A DNA stretch of 36,133 nucleotides from an uncultured Clostridia bacterium (GTDB lineage: Bacteria; Bacillota; Clostridia; Christensenellales; UBA1242). The position numbers and the translations under genes are program-made. Position 1 is the stretch's first letter. Each line of letters starts with the position of its first letter. Positions 24,571-33,993 of this stretch are shown piece by piece. The notes beneath the pieces were generated by a model. It did not search any database. It was not told where the DNA came from and saw only the letters and a list, made by a program, of their open reading frames with translations. The DNA is taken from positions 1 through 36,133 of the forward strand of contig CALVTJ010000002.1 of NCBI GenBank assembly GCA_944362545.1, given 5' to 3'.

Positions 24571-27042
24571 ATGTTTTCAACACTTGGCGTTATAGTCGAT
24601 AGCATTATAAATTTTTTAAGTTCATTCTCCACATTGATTGGGTTGGATGTGATTTTTATCATCGCACTCGCAGTCGAAGTCGTGCTGGTGGTATTTTTCT
24701 TGATTAAGTCAGCGTTCTCTTATGAGGCATCTTTAAACAGAGCGCTTGACAAATTGAATTATTGGTTGTTTGAGAAGAAAGTTGTAAACGAAGAGAATAT
24801 CAAAGAATTGAACATTCTCTTCAAAACCAAAGCACCAAAAAGACTTTGTTATTATTGGCAACAATACATACTTTTCAGAGAAGGGACTCCATCTTCTTAT
24901 CTTTCCACAGAAAATTTGGTTGAGAAGCCTTTGAAGACAAGTTCTTACAATTCAAACATCAAAAACTTGACCATTTTCACAACTGTTTGGGCTCTTATTG
25001 CGGCAATGTTTTCACTGATTGTGTCGGCACTTGAAAACTATTTGACAGGTGAGGCAGTTGTCATTGCCTTGCTTGTTCCAATTTTGGTGGCAATAATTGG
25101 AATTATTTTTGTAGTATATTTAAGAGCGAGAAAAAATTCTATTTTAAATTCACTATATCAAAACGTTTCTCTCTTTGGCAGATTTATGGACAATGCCTGC
25201 ATCGACCTTCCAAGTTATATCGACTATCAAATCTTGTTTACGCCAGAAGAAATCGAAAAAGGACAACCTGTTTTGCGTGAATTTTTGGATTATAAAGCAA
25301 GAAAAGAAAAGGAAGAATTCAATAAGGCAAAAGAACAACAGATTGACTATGAAATCTATGACTTTTCATCCACAGGAGTTGATGGTTCACTTGTGCTTGA
25401 CAGAGCAATGAAAGAAAGCGAACTCTATCTCAAAAAGAAAGAAAAGGTTTTGGTGCAGATTTCGCAGATTGAAGCCGAACTTGACTCAAGAAAGAAAAAC
25501 TTTGACAATGTGCAGAAGGATTATCAGACTAAAGCGCAGACATCAAAAGAAAATGTCAACAGACTCCGTCAAATGCAGGAAGAAACCACAAACAGAATTG
25601 AAAGCAACTATTACAGAAAACAACAGACACAAGAAATTGCAAAGCAAGAACAACTTGAAGCAGAATTTGAACAACAGAGAGCCAAATATCTTCTTGAAAA
25701 GAACGAAGGCGAAGAGGAAATCAAAAAACTCAACGATGAACTTGCACAATATAAGAAAGATGTTGAAAATGCCATGCTTGGAGAATATCAAACATTCTTT
25801 GACAAATTCTGCCACAGTGCAGAAAAGGTTGTTGCAAAGGTTTTCGATGACAAATTGACCGCTTTGAAGAATGAAAATGAACAGGACAAGCAATATATAA
25901 CTGAACTTGAAATCAAACTTAAAAACATTCCACAGGGACAGTATGATGCAAGCGCAAGTGACAATGCAAGCACAAACAACACGGATGATTCCTCAAACAC
26001 AGGCGCAGCGGTCGAGGGTAAATATGATGAAAACGGAAATTATGTCTATCCAAATGGAACATATTATGACAAAGATGGAAACTTCCATGATGAAGATGGC
26101 AATGTTTACTCGCAGGATGGCAAATTGATTTCTGCTGCAGAGACAAAACAGGAAACAAAGGAAGAAAAGAAAATTGTTGATTTTGATGATTTTGACACAT
26201 TCGATTTCATGACAGATGTTTCACAAAAGGGCGATGTTTATTCGGTTGCTGAAAATGTGGTAAAAGATATTGACAAGAATGGAGACATTGAAATTGTCAA
26301 CAACACTGAAAAATCTGATGTTCTTGAAGGAAGAGAAAAACCTAAAGAAGATGACAAAAAAGAAGAAAAGCAAGAAGAAGTTCAAACAGAAAATGCCGAA
26401 CTTGAGACATTTGCTTTGACAGAAAACGAAGTTGAGCCAACAAAGGCTAAACCTGCTAAACAACCTGTCGAAGAAAAGGTAGAAGAGACCGAAACAACGC
26501 CAAAGAAGAAAGCGGGCAGACCAAGAAAAATTGTTCAAAATGTTCCTGCTGAAAAGAAGAAAAGAGGAAGACCAAAAAAGGTTGTCGATGAAAGCAAACA
26601 AACGACAGAGAAGAAAAAACCTGGTCGTCCAAGAAAGACAACTGCAACAGTGACAGTGACTCCAAAGAAGAAAGCAGGCAGACCAAAGAAGATAGTTAAA
26701 CCGACTGCGGAAGATACCCCGGCGGTCAAGAGAGGACGTGGCAGGCCTAAGAAACAGATAAGTTCTATCTTGGAAATCAACAGAAGACTTTCAGAAGAAG
26801 AAGCAAAACTTCAGGCTATGAGAAAATCACTCAATGATGAACTTGAAGAAGCAATGAATGAAATGAATTCCGCAAATGTTGATGACAAGCAATCAAAGAG
26901 AGAAGAACTTTTGAAAGAGATTGATGAACTTCAAGCAGAGGCTCAGGATGTGATAAAAAAGCATGAACCTGAGAGCAAGATTGCCGAACTTAACACCAAA
27001 CTTGAAAATTTGCTTGCTGAAATCAAAAAACTCAATCAGTAA
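24571..27042 (+). CDS. membrane-anchored coiled-coil protein with five AT-hook motifs
   Basis: This 823-residue protein has one membrane segment near 18-45 and two more near 134-155 and 162-185. A long charged coiled coil follows (about 270-455). Then comes an Asp/Gly/Tyr-rich stretch with DxDGN-like repeats (481-514) and an acidic Lys/Glu-rich linker. Five AT-hook cores sit at GRP 649-651, 666-668, 685-687, 703-705 and 724-726, each flanked by Lys/Arg and, for the first four, preceded by KKK. A second coiled coil runs to the end (about 740-823). AT-hooks bind the minor groove of AT-rich DNA, so the cytoplasmic part could tether DNA to the membrane. I know no named family with this layout. 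Start ATG 24571 is 6 bases after AGGAGG; ATG 24568 is the alternative. Confidence 0.75.
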   Translation: MFSTLGVIVDSIINFLSSFSTLIGLDVIFIIALAVEVVLVVFFLIKSAFSYEASLNRALDKLNYWLFEKKVVNEENIKELNILFKTKAPKRLCYYWQQYILFREGTPSSYLSTENLVEKPLKTSSYNSNIKNLTIFTTVWALIAAMFSLIVSALENYLTGEAVVIALLVPILVAIIGIIFVVYLRARKNSILNSLYQNVSLFGRFMDNACIDLPSYIDYQILFTPEEIEKGQPVLREFLDYKARKEKEEFNKAKEQQIDYEIYDFSSTGVDGSLVLDRAMKESELYLKKKEKVLVQISQIEAELDSRKKNFDNVQKDYQTKAQTSKENVNRLRQMQEETTNRIESNYYRKQQTQEIAKQEQLEAEFEQQRAKYLLEKNEGEEEIKKLNDELAQYKKDVENAMLGEYQTFFDKFCHSAEKVVAKVFDDKLTALKNENEQDKQYITELEIKLKNIPQGQYDASASDNASTNNTDDSSNTGAAVEGKYDENGNYVYPNGTYYDKDGNFHDEDGNVYSQDGKLISAAETKQETKEEKKIVDFDDFDTFDFMTDVSQKGDVYSVAENVVKDIDKNGDIEIVNNTEKSDVLEGREKPKEDDKKEEKQEEVQTENAELETFALTENEVEPTKAKPAKQPVEEKVEETETTPKKKAGRPRKIVQNVPAEKKKRGRPKKVVDESKQTTEKKKPGRPRKTTATVTVTPKKKAGRPKKIVKPTAEDTPAVKRGRGRPKKQISSILEINRRLSEEEAKLQAMRKSLNDELEEAMNEMNSANVDDKQSKREELLKEIDELQAEAQDVIKKHEPESKIAELNTKLENLLAEIKKLNQ

Positions 27043-27070
27043 TTGAAAACAAATTGTGTTTTTGAATTAG

Positions 27071-27106
27071 AAAAAGATAGTGCCAAATTTTGACACTATC
27101 TTTTTT
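27071..27106 (+). terminator. rho-independent terminator
   Basis: AAAAAGATAGTG (27071-27082) pairs with CACTATCTTTTT (27094-27105) around an 11-base loop with more T after it. It ends the AT-hook gene. Confidence 0.85.
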
Positions 27107-27204
27107 GTTTGAAATCAATTAAGAAAATTTGTAAATAGTTTTGAATAATTGAAATCTATGCTGGTTTTGAAAATAACTATAAGTTTGCATATCATGAAAT
27201 GAAA

Positions 27205-27504
27205 TTAAAACATCACAATCAATCCTGAAGCAAGTCCGTAGACAAGAAGGATAATGGATGCAATCATAAAGATTGCTCCAAACACAAAGTTTGTGATTGT
27301 GGAAGGTTTGAAACCGTGCTCTCTGGCGTAAGCACCATTATACATCAGAGCAAGTCCGACAAAGTAGGAAACATAGGTGACAGACAAATATAAGTCTAGG
27401 TTGCTGATGACATTGAAATAATATAAAAGTGCAAACACAATGGCAAAAGCACAGAACAAAACACCGATAAAAGCGAAACGCTTGGAACTTTTTGTTTGGA
27501 ACAT
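27205..27504 (-). CDS. small three-helix membrane protein, hypothetical
   Basis: This 99-residue protein has three membrane segments: FAFIGVLFCAFAIVFALLYYF, a middle SVTYVSYFVGLALMYNGAY, and NFVFGAIFMIASIILLVYGLAS. Basic residues lie at the N-terminus (SSKR). AAAAAAGGAG precedes the ATG and a good promoter lies upstream. The function is not recognisable. Confidence 0.6.
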   Translation of the reverse strand: MFQTKSSKRFAFIGVLFCAFAIVFALLYYFNVISNLDLYLSVTYVSYFVGLALMYNGAYAREHGFKPSTITNFVFGAIFMIASIILLVYGLASGLIVMF

Positions 27505-27527
27505 AACTTCTCCTTTTTTCTAATAAT

Positions 27528-27556
27528 ATGATAAATTTTTTGTCAAATTATGTCAA
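27528..27556 (-). promoter_or_regulatory. promoter of the small membrane protein gene
   Basis: On the minus strand TTGACA (27556-27551), 17 bases, then TATCAT (27533-27528). A second TTGACA copy (27546-27541) sits 10 bases downstream of the first but is too close to the -10 to serve as its -35. Confidence 0.6.
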
Positions 27557-27570
27557 ACAATTTTGGTGTT

Positions 27571-28425
27571 TTAATTTGGTTTTTGTGTAAAATCGGGAAC
27601 ATAGCAGTCATTTGCACTGTCAAAATCTTGTGTGTAGCCATCTGTTATGCCGAGTTTTTCAAGGTGTAAAAGGGCGGACTTATATTCAATAGGTTTCAAC
27701 TTTCTGTCGAGTAAGGAGTGCCCATTTGGTGTAAACTGACTCATCAAACTGATTTTGCGATTGGGATAGAGTTGTTTGATGGTGTCTAACACTTTGAAAG
27801 TGTTTTGAATATAACCCGGCAAAACAAGATGTCTGATCACCACACCTTGTTTCATAAAATCACCTTCCATAATGTCCGGTTTGTCTTTGCACATTTGAGT
27901 TATGGCATTTTTGCAGACTGAAAAATAATCTTTGCACATGGAAAATTTTTGCCCGAGACTATCATCGGCATACTTAAAATCAGTCAAATATACATCGACA
28001 AACTTGCTGACCTTTTGAATGTTTTGCACAGTTTCATAACCGCTGGTGTTCCAAACGACAGGAATTTTTTTGTCTATCTTTGCAAATGCTTGTATAAGGG
28101 CTGTTGAAAAATGTGTCGGCGTGACAAGGTCAATGGAAGAGTGAGAATCTTGATTCTCTTCTATCAATTTGCAAAATTCTTTAATGTTATATTCTTTTCC
28201 CGTTCCACCGCGTGAGATTTCATAGTTTTGACAATAGTCACAGCGCAAGTTGCAACCAGAAAAAAAGATGGCAAGGGTGCCTTTTGAGCCGGTGATGCAT
28301 GGCTCTTCCCACTGAAAATTTTTGATTATTTTTGCAATGCGCAAGGTGTTCGATTCATTGCAAAATCCATTTACGGCTTTTCGGTTTATGTTGCAACGCC
28401 TTGAGCAAATGTCGCATTTTTGCAT
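27571..28425 (-). CDS. pflX: radical SAM protein, PflX-like (pyruvate formate-lyase activase homologue)
   Basis: This 284-residue protein has the radical SAM cluster motif GCNLRCDYCQNYEIS (CxxxCxxC) after an N-terminal Cys group (CDICSRRCNINRKAVNGFC). It continues with VTPTHF, VWNTSGYE, DVYLTDFKY and VIRHLVLPG, a run diagnostic of the PflX/COG1313 group related to pyruvate formate-lyase activating enzymes. These enzymes use S-adenosylmethionine and a 4Fe-4S cluster to make radicals, but the partner of PflX proteins is not known. No formate lyase gene is nearby. ATG 28425 is chosen because AAAGG lies 7 bases upstream; ATG 28431 is too close to it. Confidence 0.75.
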   Translation of the reverse strand: MQKCDICSRRCNINRKAVNGFCNESNTLRIAKIIKNFQWEEPCITGSKGTLAIFFSGCNLRCDYCQNYEISRGGTGKEYNIKEFCKLIEENQDSHSSIDLVTPTHFSTALIQAFAKIDKKIPVVWNTSGYETVQNIQKVSKFVDVYLTDFKYADDSLGQKFSMCKDYFSVCKNAITQMCKDKPDIMEGDFMKQGVVIRHLVLPGYIQNTFKVLDTIKQLYPNRKISLMSQFTPNGHSLLDRKLKPIEYKSALLHLEKLGITDGYTQDFDSANDCYVPDFTQKPN

Positions 28426-28534
28426 TTTCATGCCTTTATTGTAGCATAACAAGATAAAAAAACAATCAAAAATTTGCTTTTTTCAGTAAATTCTGTTTGA
28501 TGTTTGCCAATTTTTGAAAATCAGTATAAAACAA

Positions 28535-28563
28535 TTGTGTTTTTTGAGTGTTTATGTTAAAAT
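28535..28563 (+). promoter_or_regulatory. promoter for the SecB-like gene
   Basis: TTGTGT (28535-28540) and TAAAAT (28558-28563) are 17 bases apart, followed by the AGGAGAG site at the next ATG. This may also be the only promoter for the downstream tRNA-Gly. Confidence 0.45.
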
Positions 28564-28586
28564 CTTTGTGTTTATAGGAGAGATTT

Positions 28587-28982
28587 ATGGAACGCGAAAC
28601 TGCTATTAAGCCACATTTGGTAAAACCTATTTTGGAAAAAGTTATTTATGAAAAGGATCAAATCCCTACGGGAAATACTATGATAAACATAAAACCGGAA
28701 GACACACTTGATGTCAGAAAAGTTTCCGAAGAGATTGTCAAGGTGACAATGGAAAGAAAACTCTTGATAAGTCCGGCAAATTTGATGAAATTGTCTGTTG
28801 TTATGAGCATTGACATCCCTATTGACTCTATTGAATTTATGAAACTAGCTGACCCAAAGGAATATATCAAAAACAGTCAACCAGTGAGAATTTTGATGGC
28901 TTATGTTTCAAGTGTCATCACAAACATCACTGTCAACACCATTCTTGGACCAATTGTCACCCCTCCAAATATGCAGGAATAA
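28587..28982 (+). CDS. hypothetical protein, possible SecB-like fold
   Basis: This 131-residue soluble protein shows alternating strands (KLSVVMSIDIPIDSIEF) and then a C-terminal amphipathic helix and loop: PVRILMAYVSSVITNIT, then ILGPIVTPP. This end resembles the last helix and the PP-rich tail of SecB-type export chaperones ('a..iLfpyvrs.is.lt...g.ppi.lPp'), and the length fits that fold. The match is from pattern only and the N-terminal half is not diagnostic, so it may be an unrelated small protein. It has its own promoter, an AGGAGAG site, and a hairpin terminator after its stop. Confidence 0.5.
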   Translation: MERETAIKPHLVKPILEKVIYEKDQIPTGNTMINIKPEDTLDVRKVSEEIVKVTMERKLLISPANLMKLSVVMSIDIPIDSIEFMKLADPKEYIKNSQPVRILMAYVSSVITNITVNTILGPIVTPPNMQE

Positions 28983-28996
28983 TTTCTTTCAAAAAC

Positions 28997-29015
28997 ACGA
29001 CTTTATGTCGTTTTT
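28997..29015 (+). terminator. hairpin with T tail directly before tRNA-Gly
   Basis: ACGAC (28997-29001) pairs with GTCGT (29007-29011) around a 5-base loop and ends in T5. The tail finishes exactly at the tRNA 5' end, with no space for a tRNA promoter. Confidence 0.6.
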
Positions 29016-29089
29016 GCGGGCGTAGTACATCGGTAGTATGCGAGCTTCCCAAGCTTGAGAGGTGGGTCCGACTCCCATCGTCCGCTCCA
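29016..29089 (+). tRNA. tRNA-Gly (anticodon CCC), with atypical tertiary positions
   Basis: A full 74-base cloverleaf with encoded CCA. The acceptor stem is GCGGGCG/CGTCCGC with one G-U pair. The D arm (29025-29039) has GG in its loop. The anticodon stem is CGAGC/GCTTG with loop TTCCCAA, placing CCC at 29048-29050, and the T stem is GTGGG/CCCAT. The T loop reads TCCGACT, so position 55 is C instead of the near-universal U. Positions 15 and 48 are T and G, the reverse of the usual purine-pyrimidine pair. It would read GGG codons. Confidence 0.9.
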
Positions 29090-29109
29090 ATTTTTTTTGA
29101 GAGGAATTT

Positions 29110-30282
29110 ATGGATAATTCATTTTTTAATTCTTATTTTTTCGGTTTTGATAACACTTTGTCAGGAAGCATTGATTGGTTTTTCAATTTAAACCACCTTT
29201 TTCTCATTTGCTTTGTGTCCTTGTTTGTTGTTGTATGCTGTTTCCTTTTCAGCGCAAAGAGTGAAAAGGGCAAAAAGATAACAAAAATTGCTTTGGCAGT
29301 TGTTTTGTTAGTTTTGGAAATAGGAAGGTTTGTATATGAGTATCTTTTGCACGTTCACAACGGCGGAACTGCTGACACTTACAATTGGTGGTGGGGATTT
29401 TCCTTTCAGATGTGTGCCATTATGACATGGACCACAATTGTGACATTGCTTTTGAGTGCATTTGTGAAAAAAGAAAACGCCTTTTTGCAATTTTTATATA
29501 ACATCCTGTTTGGCTGTGCCATGATCGGTGGAATTTTGACTTTCTGCTATCCAGACTGCCTGACAGCAAATTATCCATTTTTCCACTTTATCAACATCCA
29601 GACAGTTGTCACACACTCACTTTTGATATTTGTTCCAATTTATCTTGTGAAAATCAAAGATTTTAAGGTGGAAATCAAAAACATTTGGAAAGTTTGTGCC
29701 GGATATGTTTATATCGGCAGTGTGGCAATGACCGCATCTCTCATTTCTGGAAACAATTTTGCTTATTCTCTAGGACTTGATTTGGTGGATTTGGGATTGC
29801 CATTCCCATGGCATTTGCCGGTGATAATGCTTGTTATGGTGGCTTTTGCAAGTCTTGTTTATGGCGGATTTGAAATTGTCAGACTTGCACGAAGAAAAAT
29901 ACACAAAGATGATGAACCTGCACAAAAAATTGAAAAGCAGACCTCAAGCAAAAATCCATTGGGTCTGACAATGTATGTTGTTTCCAATGTGACTGCAATT
30001 TTGTTTGGTGGACTTATTGTTTTGGGTGTAGCAAGTTTGATTGGTGGGGCAAAATCTTTGGCAGGACTTTGCTGTTTGATTGGACTTGTCTACATGATTT
30101 TGGGTTTGGTTTTTGCTCATTACATAAAACGCTATGTTGAAGAAGATTTGGATGTTGAAAACAAAGCAAAACACTGGACTTTGATTGCTTTGACTTTGGT
30201 GTTTGATTTGCCAGTCGGAGTGCTGTATTTGATAAGATATCTCAAAAAGAATGATGTGATATCAAATCTCAACATCCAATAA
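29110..30282 (+). CDS. YwaF/TMEM164-like integral membrane protein with C-terminal extension
   Basis: This 390-residue protein has a YwaF-like domain of about seven helices (residues 20-260: WWWGFSFQMCAIMTW, MIGGILTFCYPD, a conserved His in VVTHSL). After a charged linker (RRKIHKDDEPAQKIEKQ) come two or three further helices (TMYVVSNVTAILFGGLIVLGV; CLIGLVYMILGLVFAH) that the 235-residue paralogue at 1344-2051 lacks. GAGAGGA precedes the ATG, 20 bases after the tRNA, so the gene may share its transcript. The family's biochemical role is not established. Confidence 0.65.
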   Translation: MDNSFFNSYFFGFDNTLSGSIDWFFNLNHLFLICFVSLFVVVCCFLFSAKSEKGKKITKIALAVVLLVLEIGRFVYEYLLHVHNGGTADTYNWWWGFSFQMCAIMTWTTIVTLLLSAFVKKENAFLQFLYNILFGCAMIGGILTFCYPDCLTANYPFFHFINIQTVVTHSLLIFVPIYLVKIKDFKVEIKNIWKVCAGYVYIGSVAMTASLISGNNFAYSLGLDLVDLGLPFPWHLPVIMLVMVAFASLVYGGFEIVRLARRKIHKDDEPAQKIEKQTSSKNPLGLTMYVVSNVTAILFGGLIVLGVASLIGGAKSLAGLCCLIGLVYMILGLVFAHYIKRYVEEDLDVENKAKHWTLIALTLVFDLPVGVLYLIRYLKKNDVISNLNIQ

Positions 30283-30287
30283 ACTTG

Positions 30288-30316
30288 ATGTGCATTCGTT
30301 GTGATGCACATTTTTT
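30288..30316 (+). terminator. rho-independent terminator
   Basis: ATGTGCAT (30288-30295) pairs with ATGCACAT (30304-30311) around an 8-base loop, followed by a T run. It separates the YwaF-like gene from groES. Confidence 0.75.
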
Positions 30317-30369
30317 AAATTTTTTGAGAGATTTCGACATTGTTTTTCGAGATTATTTGACACAAAAAC

Positions 30370-30398
30370 TTTACTTTTTTTTGGCAAAAATCTATAAT
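30370..30398 (+). promoter_or_regulatory. groESL promoter
   Basis: TTTACT (30370-30375) and TATAAT (30393-30398) are 17 bases apart, with the groES start 29 bases further on. No CIRCE element (TTAGCACTC-N9-GAGTGCTAA) is present. Two TTTCGA-type words (about 30332 and 30346) and a TTTGACA lie just upstream and could be regulator sites. Confidence 0.6.
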
Positions 30399-30426
30399 AT
30401 TAAATGTTGAAAGGAGAGAAGATTTT

Positions 30427-32339
<1,913 letters not shown>

Positions 32340-32343
32340 AAAT

Positions 32344-32374
32344 AAAAGGACAGACAATTTGGCTGTCCTTTTTT
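32344..32374 (+). terminator. rho-independent terminator
   Basis: AAAAGGACAG (32344-32353) pairs with CTGTCCTTTT (32363-32372) around a 9-base loop with additional T. It ends the groESL operon. Confidence 0.85.
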
Positions 32375-32453
32375 ATGTAAAGTTAATAATGAAATTAATG
32401 AGTGACTGTATGGATGATGTGTTTTTGTAAGTGAAAAATCACGATTTGTGGTG

Positions 32454-32482
32454 TTGACTTGAATGTTGATTGATGTTATAAT
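32454..32482 (+). promoter_or_regulatory. promoter of the unknown two-gene operon
   Basis: TTGACT (32454-32459), 17 bases, then TATAAT (32477-32482). Transcription should start near 32489. A second TATAAT (32496-32501) is supplied by the adjacent tandem repeat. Confidence 0.6.
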
Positions 32483-32511
32483 ATGATTGTTTTGTTATAA
32501 TATGATTGTTT
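32474..32511 (+). repeat. perfect 19-bp tandem duplication carrying the -10 element
   Basis: TGTTATAATATGATTGTTT occurs twice back to back (32474-32492 and 32493-32511). Each copy contains TATAAT, so the duplication creates a second potential -10 and lengthens the leader. The second copy ends right at an ATG (32512). Confidence 0.9.
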
Positions 32512-32532
32512 ATGGAGGATGAAGAGACAAAC

Positions 32533-33969
32533 ATGGAATATTATGGGGAGAGTAATTATAATCTTTTTAAAGACTGGGTGGTTCGATACAATGGGAAAAT
32601 ATTTGATTTAAAAGAACCTAAAAATAAAATTTTTCAAGATTTTTATTTTAGATTTATGAAGGGCGACTATGATGATGTTCGTGAATTTGCAAGAGCGATT
32701 TTGAAATCTTATATGTTGAAGGATGAAAATGAAGTTTTGCCATATGTTTCGGTTATAGATTTAAAAATAAGCAAACCAATAGAGTTGATTGACAAATTTT
32801 TGAATGAATATGTTTCAGACAAAAAGGTGGAGGACAAAAACTTTCAAGGAGTTTGTGCAACTATTGGCGAAATTCTTGCAAAGAAGGCAGAAGATATTTA
32901 TGGTGATTTTGTGTATGCTGACATTTTGAATTATAGATATCAAGGTATTCCATCAGTTAAAAAGAGCGTGTTGGAGCATTTGAAGGAAGAAAACTACACG
33001 GCATTTGCAAAGGACCAAAGATTTTTGAAAAGAAAAAATGTACGTACACAGGTTGAGATCAAACCAGAAAATCAACCATTTTTGGCGATTGAATATCCCA
33101 CAGTTGTAAACAGGTATATTGCGAGTTGGCAAGATTATGTTAAGAAAAATGCTTCGCTGGAAGAGTACGAAACTTTTTGGAACACGATTGGCAATTGTCT
33201 TTACAACATGGAATTGCACATGAATGAAGAAACAAAAAAATTGCCGGTTGTGCAAAAAGCCAGAGGGTGTGCCGAAAGGTTCTTTATGAAAGAAAAAGAA
33301 GAAGTTAAAAAGAAGACAACCAAAGAAGGTAAAAATGGCGAATATTACATGCTTGTCAAAAACAGTATAATTAAATTTAAAGATGGCATGGCAAATGAAA
33401 AAGACATCAATATTTTGAATAAATTTTATCAAAATCTTTTGAAAGTGGATAATGGACTATCAATTCAGGATGACTTCATAGGTAGTTTCCCAACAAATTA
33501 TTTTGTGTCAATGCCTATCCACCCAACAACTGTGCTGGAACTGATTTCAAGTTTTCAAAAAAGTGGTTTTTTGTCAGAAAAACAAAACGAGCGAGTTGGC
33601 ATGGTGAAGAGTGAAATAAGAAGAAATTTCCCAAACAATATTTTTGGAAGAGCAGGTGGCATAAACACCGGTATTGATTGCGACTCTTACAAAGTCCTGC
33701 ACTCATACAGGACAAAAACCGTTTTCCCAGATGGGAAAGTAAAAGATTACACAAACGAAGAAAATTACCAAAATTTTGTTAATAATGTAGATGGTTATAT
33801 AAACAAACATGAATTGCCACACTATGAAGTTTGCATTTTGACCGTGGCAAAAGACTTGTATCGTGACCGTTCTCCATTGATGTTGCCAGGAGATATCAAA
33901 AATTACAAATTTGATGCAAAAGCAAGCGGTATTTTAGGAGAAAATAAAGAGCAAGAAAAAGTGCTTTAA
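32533..33969 (+). CDS. hypothetical protein, unrecognised (paralogue of the next gene in its C-terminal half)
   Basis: This 478-residue soluble, charged protein has no signal peptide or membrane helix. I do not recognise a family. Its C-terminal half shares a pattern with the following gene: a Leu-rich helix (INILNKFYQNLL), then the strand and loop NYFVSMPIHPTTVLEL, then VGMVKSEIRRNFPNNIFG, and near the end ELPHYEVCILTVAKDLY. The N-terminal half (helical, with MKGDYDDVREFARAIL) has no match in the window. The start is uncertain: ATG 32533 has GGAGG 14 bases upstream and AGAGA closer, while ATG 32512 would add 7 residues but has no ribosome site. Confidence 0.65.
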   Translation: MEYYGESNYNLFKDWVVRYNGKIFDLKEPKNKIFQDFYFRFMKGDYDDVREFARAILKSYMLKDENEVLPYVSVIDLKISKPIELIDKFLNEYVSDKKVEDKNFQGVCATIGEILAKKAEDIYGDFVYADILNYRYQGIPSVKKSVLEHLKEENYTAFAKDQRFLKRKNVRTQVEIKPENQPFLAIEYPTVVNRYIASWQDYVKKNASLEEYETFWNTIGNCLYNMELHMNEETKKLPVVQKARGCAERFFMKEKEEVKKKTTKEGKNGEYYMLVKNSIIKFKDGMANEKDINILNKFYQNLLKVDNGLSIQDDFIGSFPTNYFVSMPIHPTTVLELISSFQKSGFLSEKQNERVGMVKSEIRRNFPNNIFGRAGGINTGIDCDSYKVLHSYRTKTVFPDGKVKDYTNEENYQNFVNNVDGYINKHELPHYEVCILTVAKDLYRDRSPLMLPGDIKNYKFDAKASGILGENKEQEKVL

Positions 33970-33993
33970 TTTGAATTATAGAAGGAGAAAACA

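Noticed and set aside
30300..30426. CIRCE operator upstream of groES
   Set aside because: No TTAGCACTC/GAGTGCTAA pair is present. The only strong inverted repeat there is the upstream gene's terminator.
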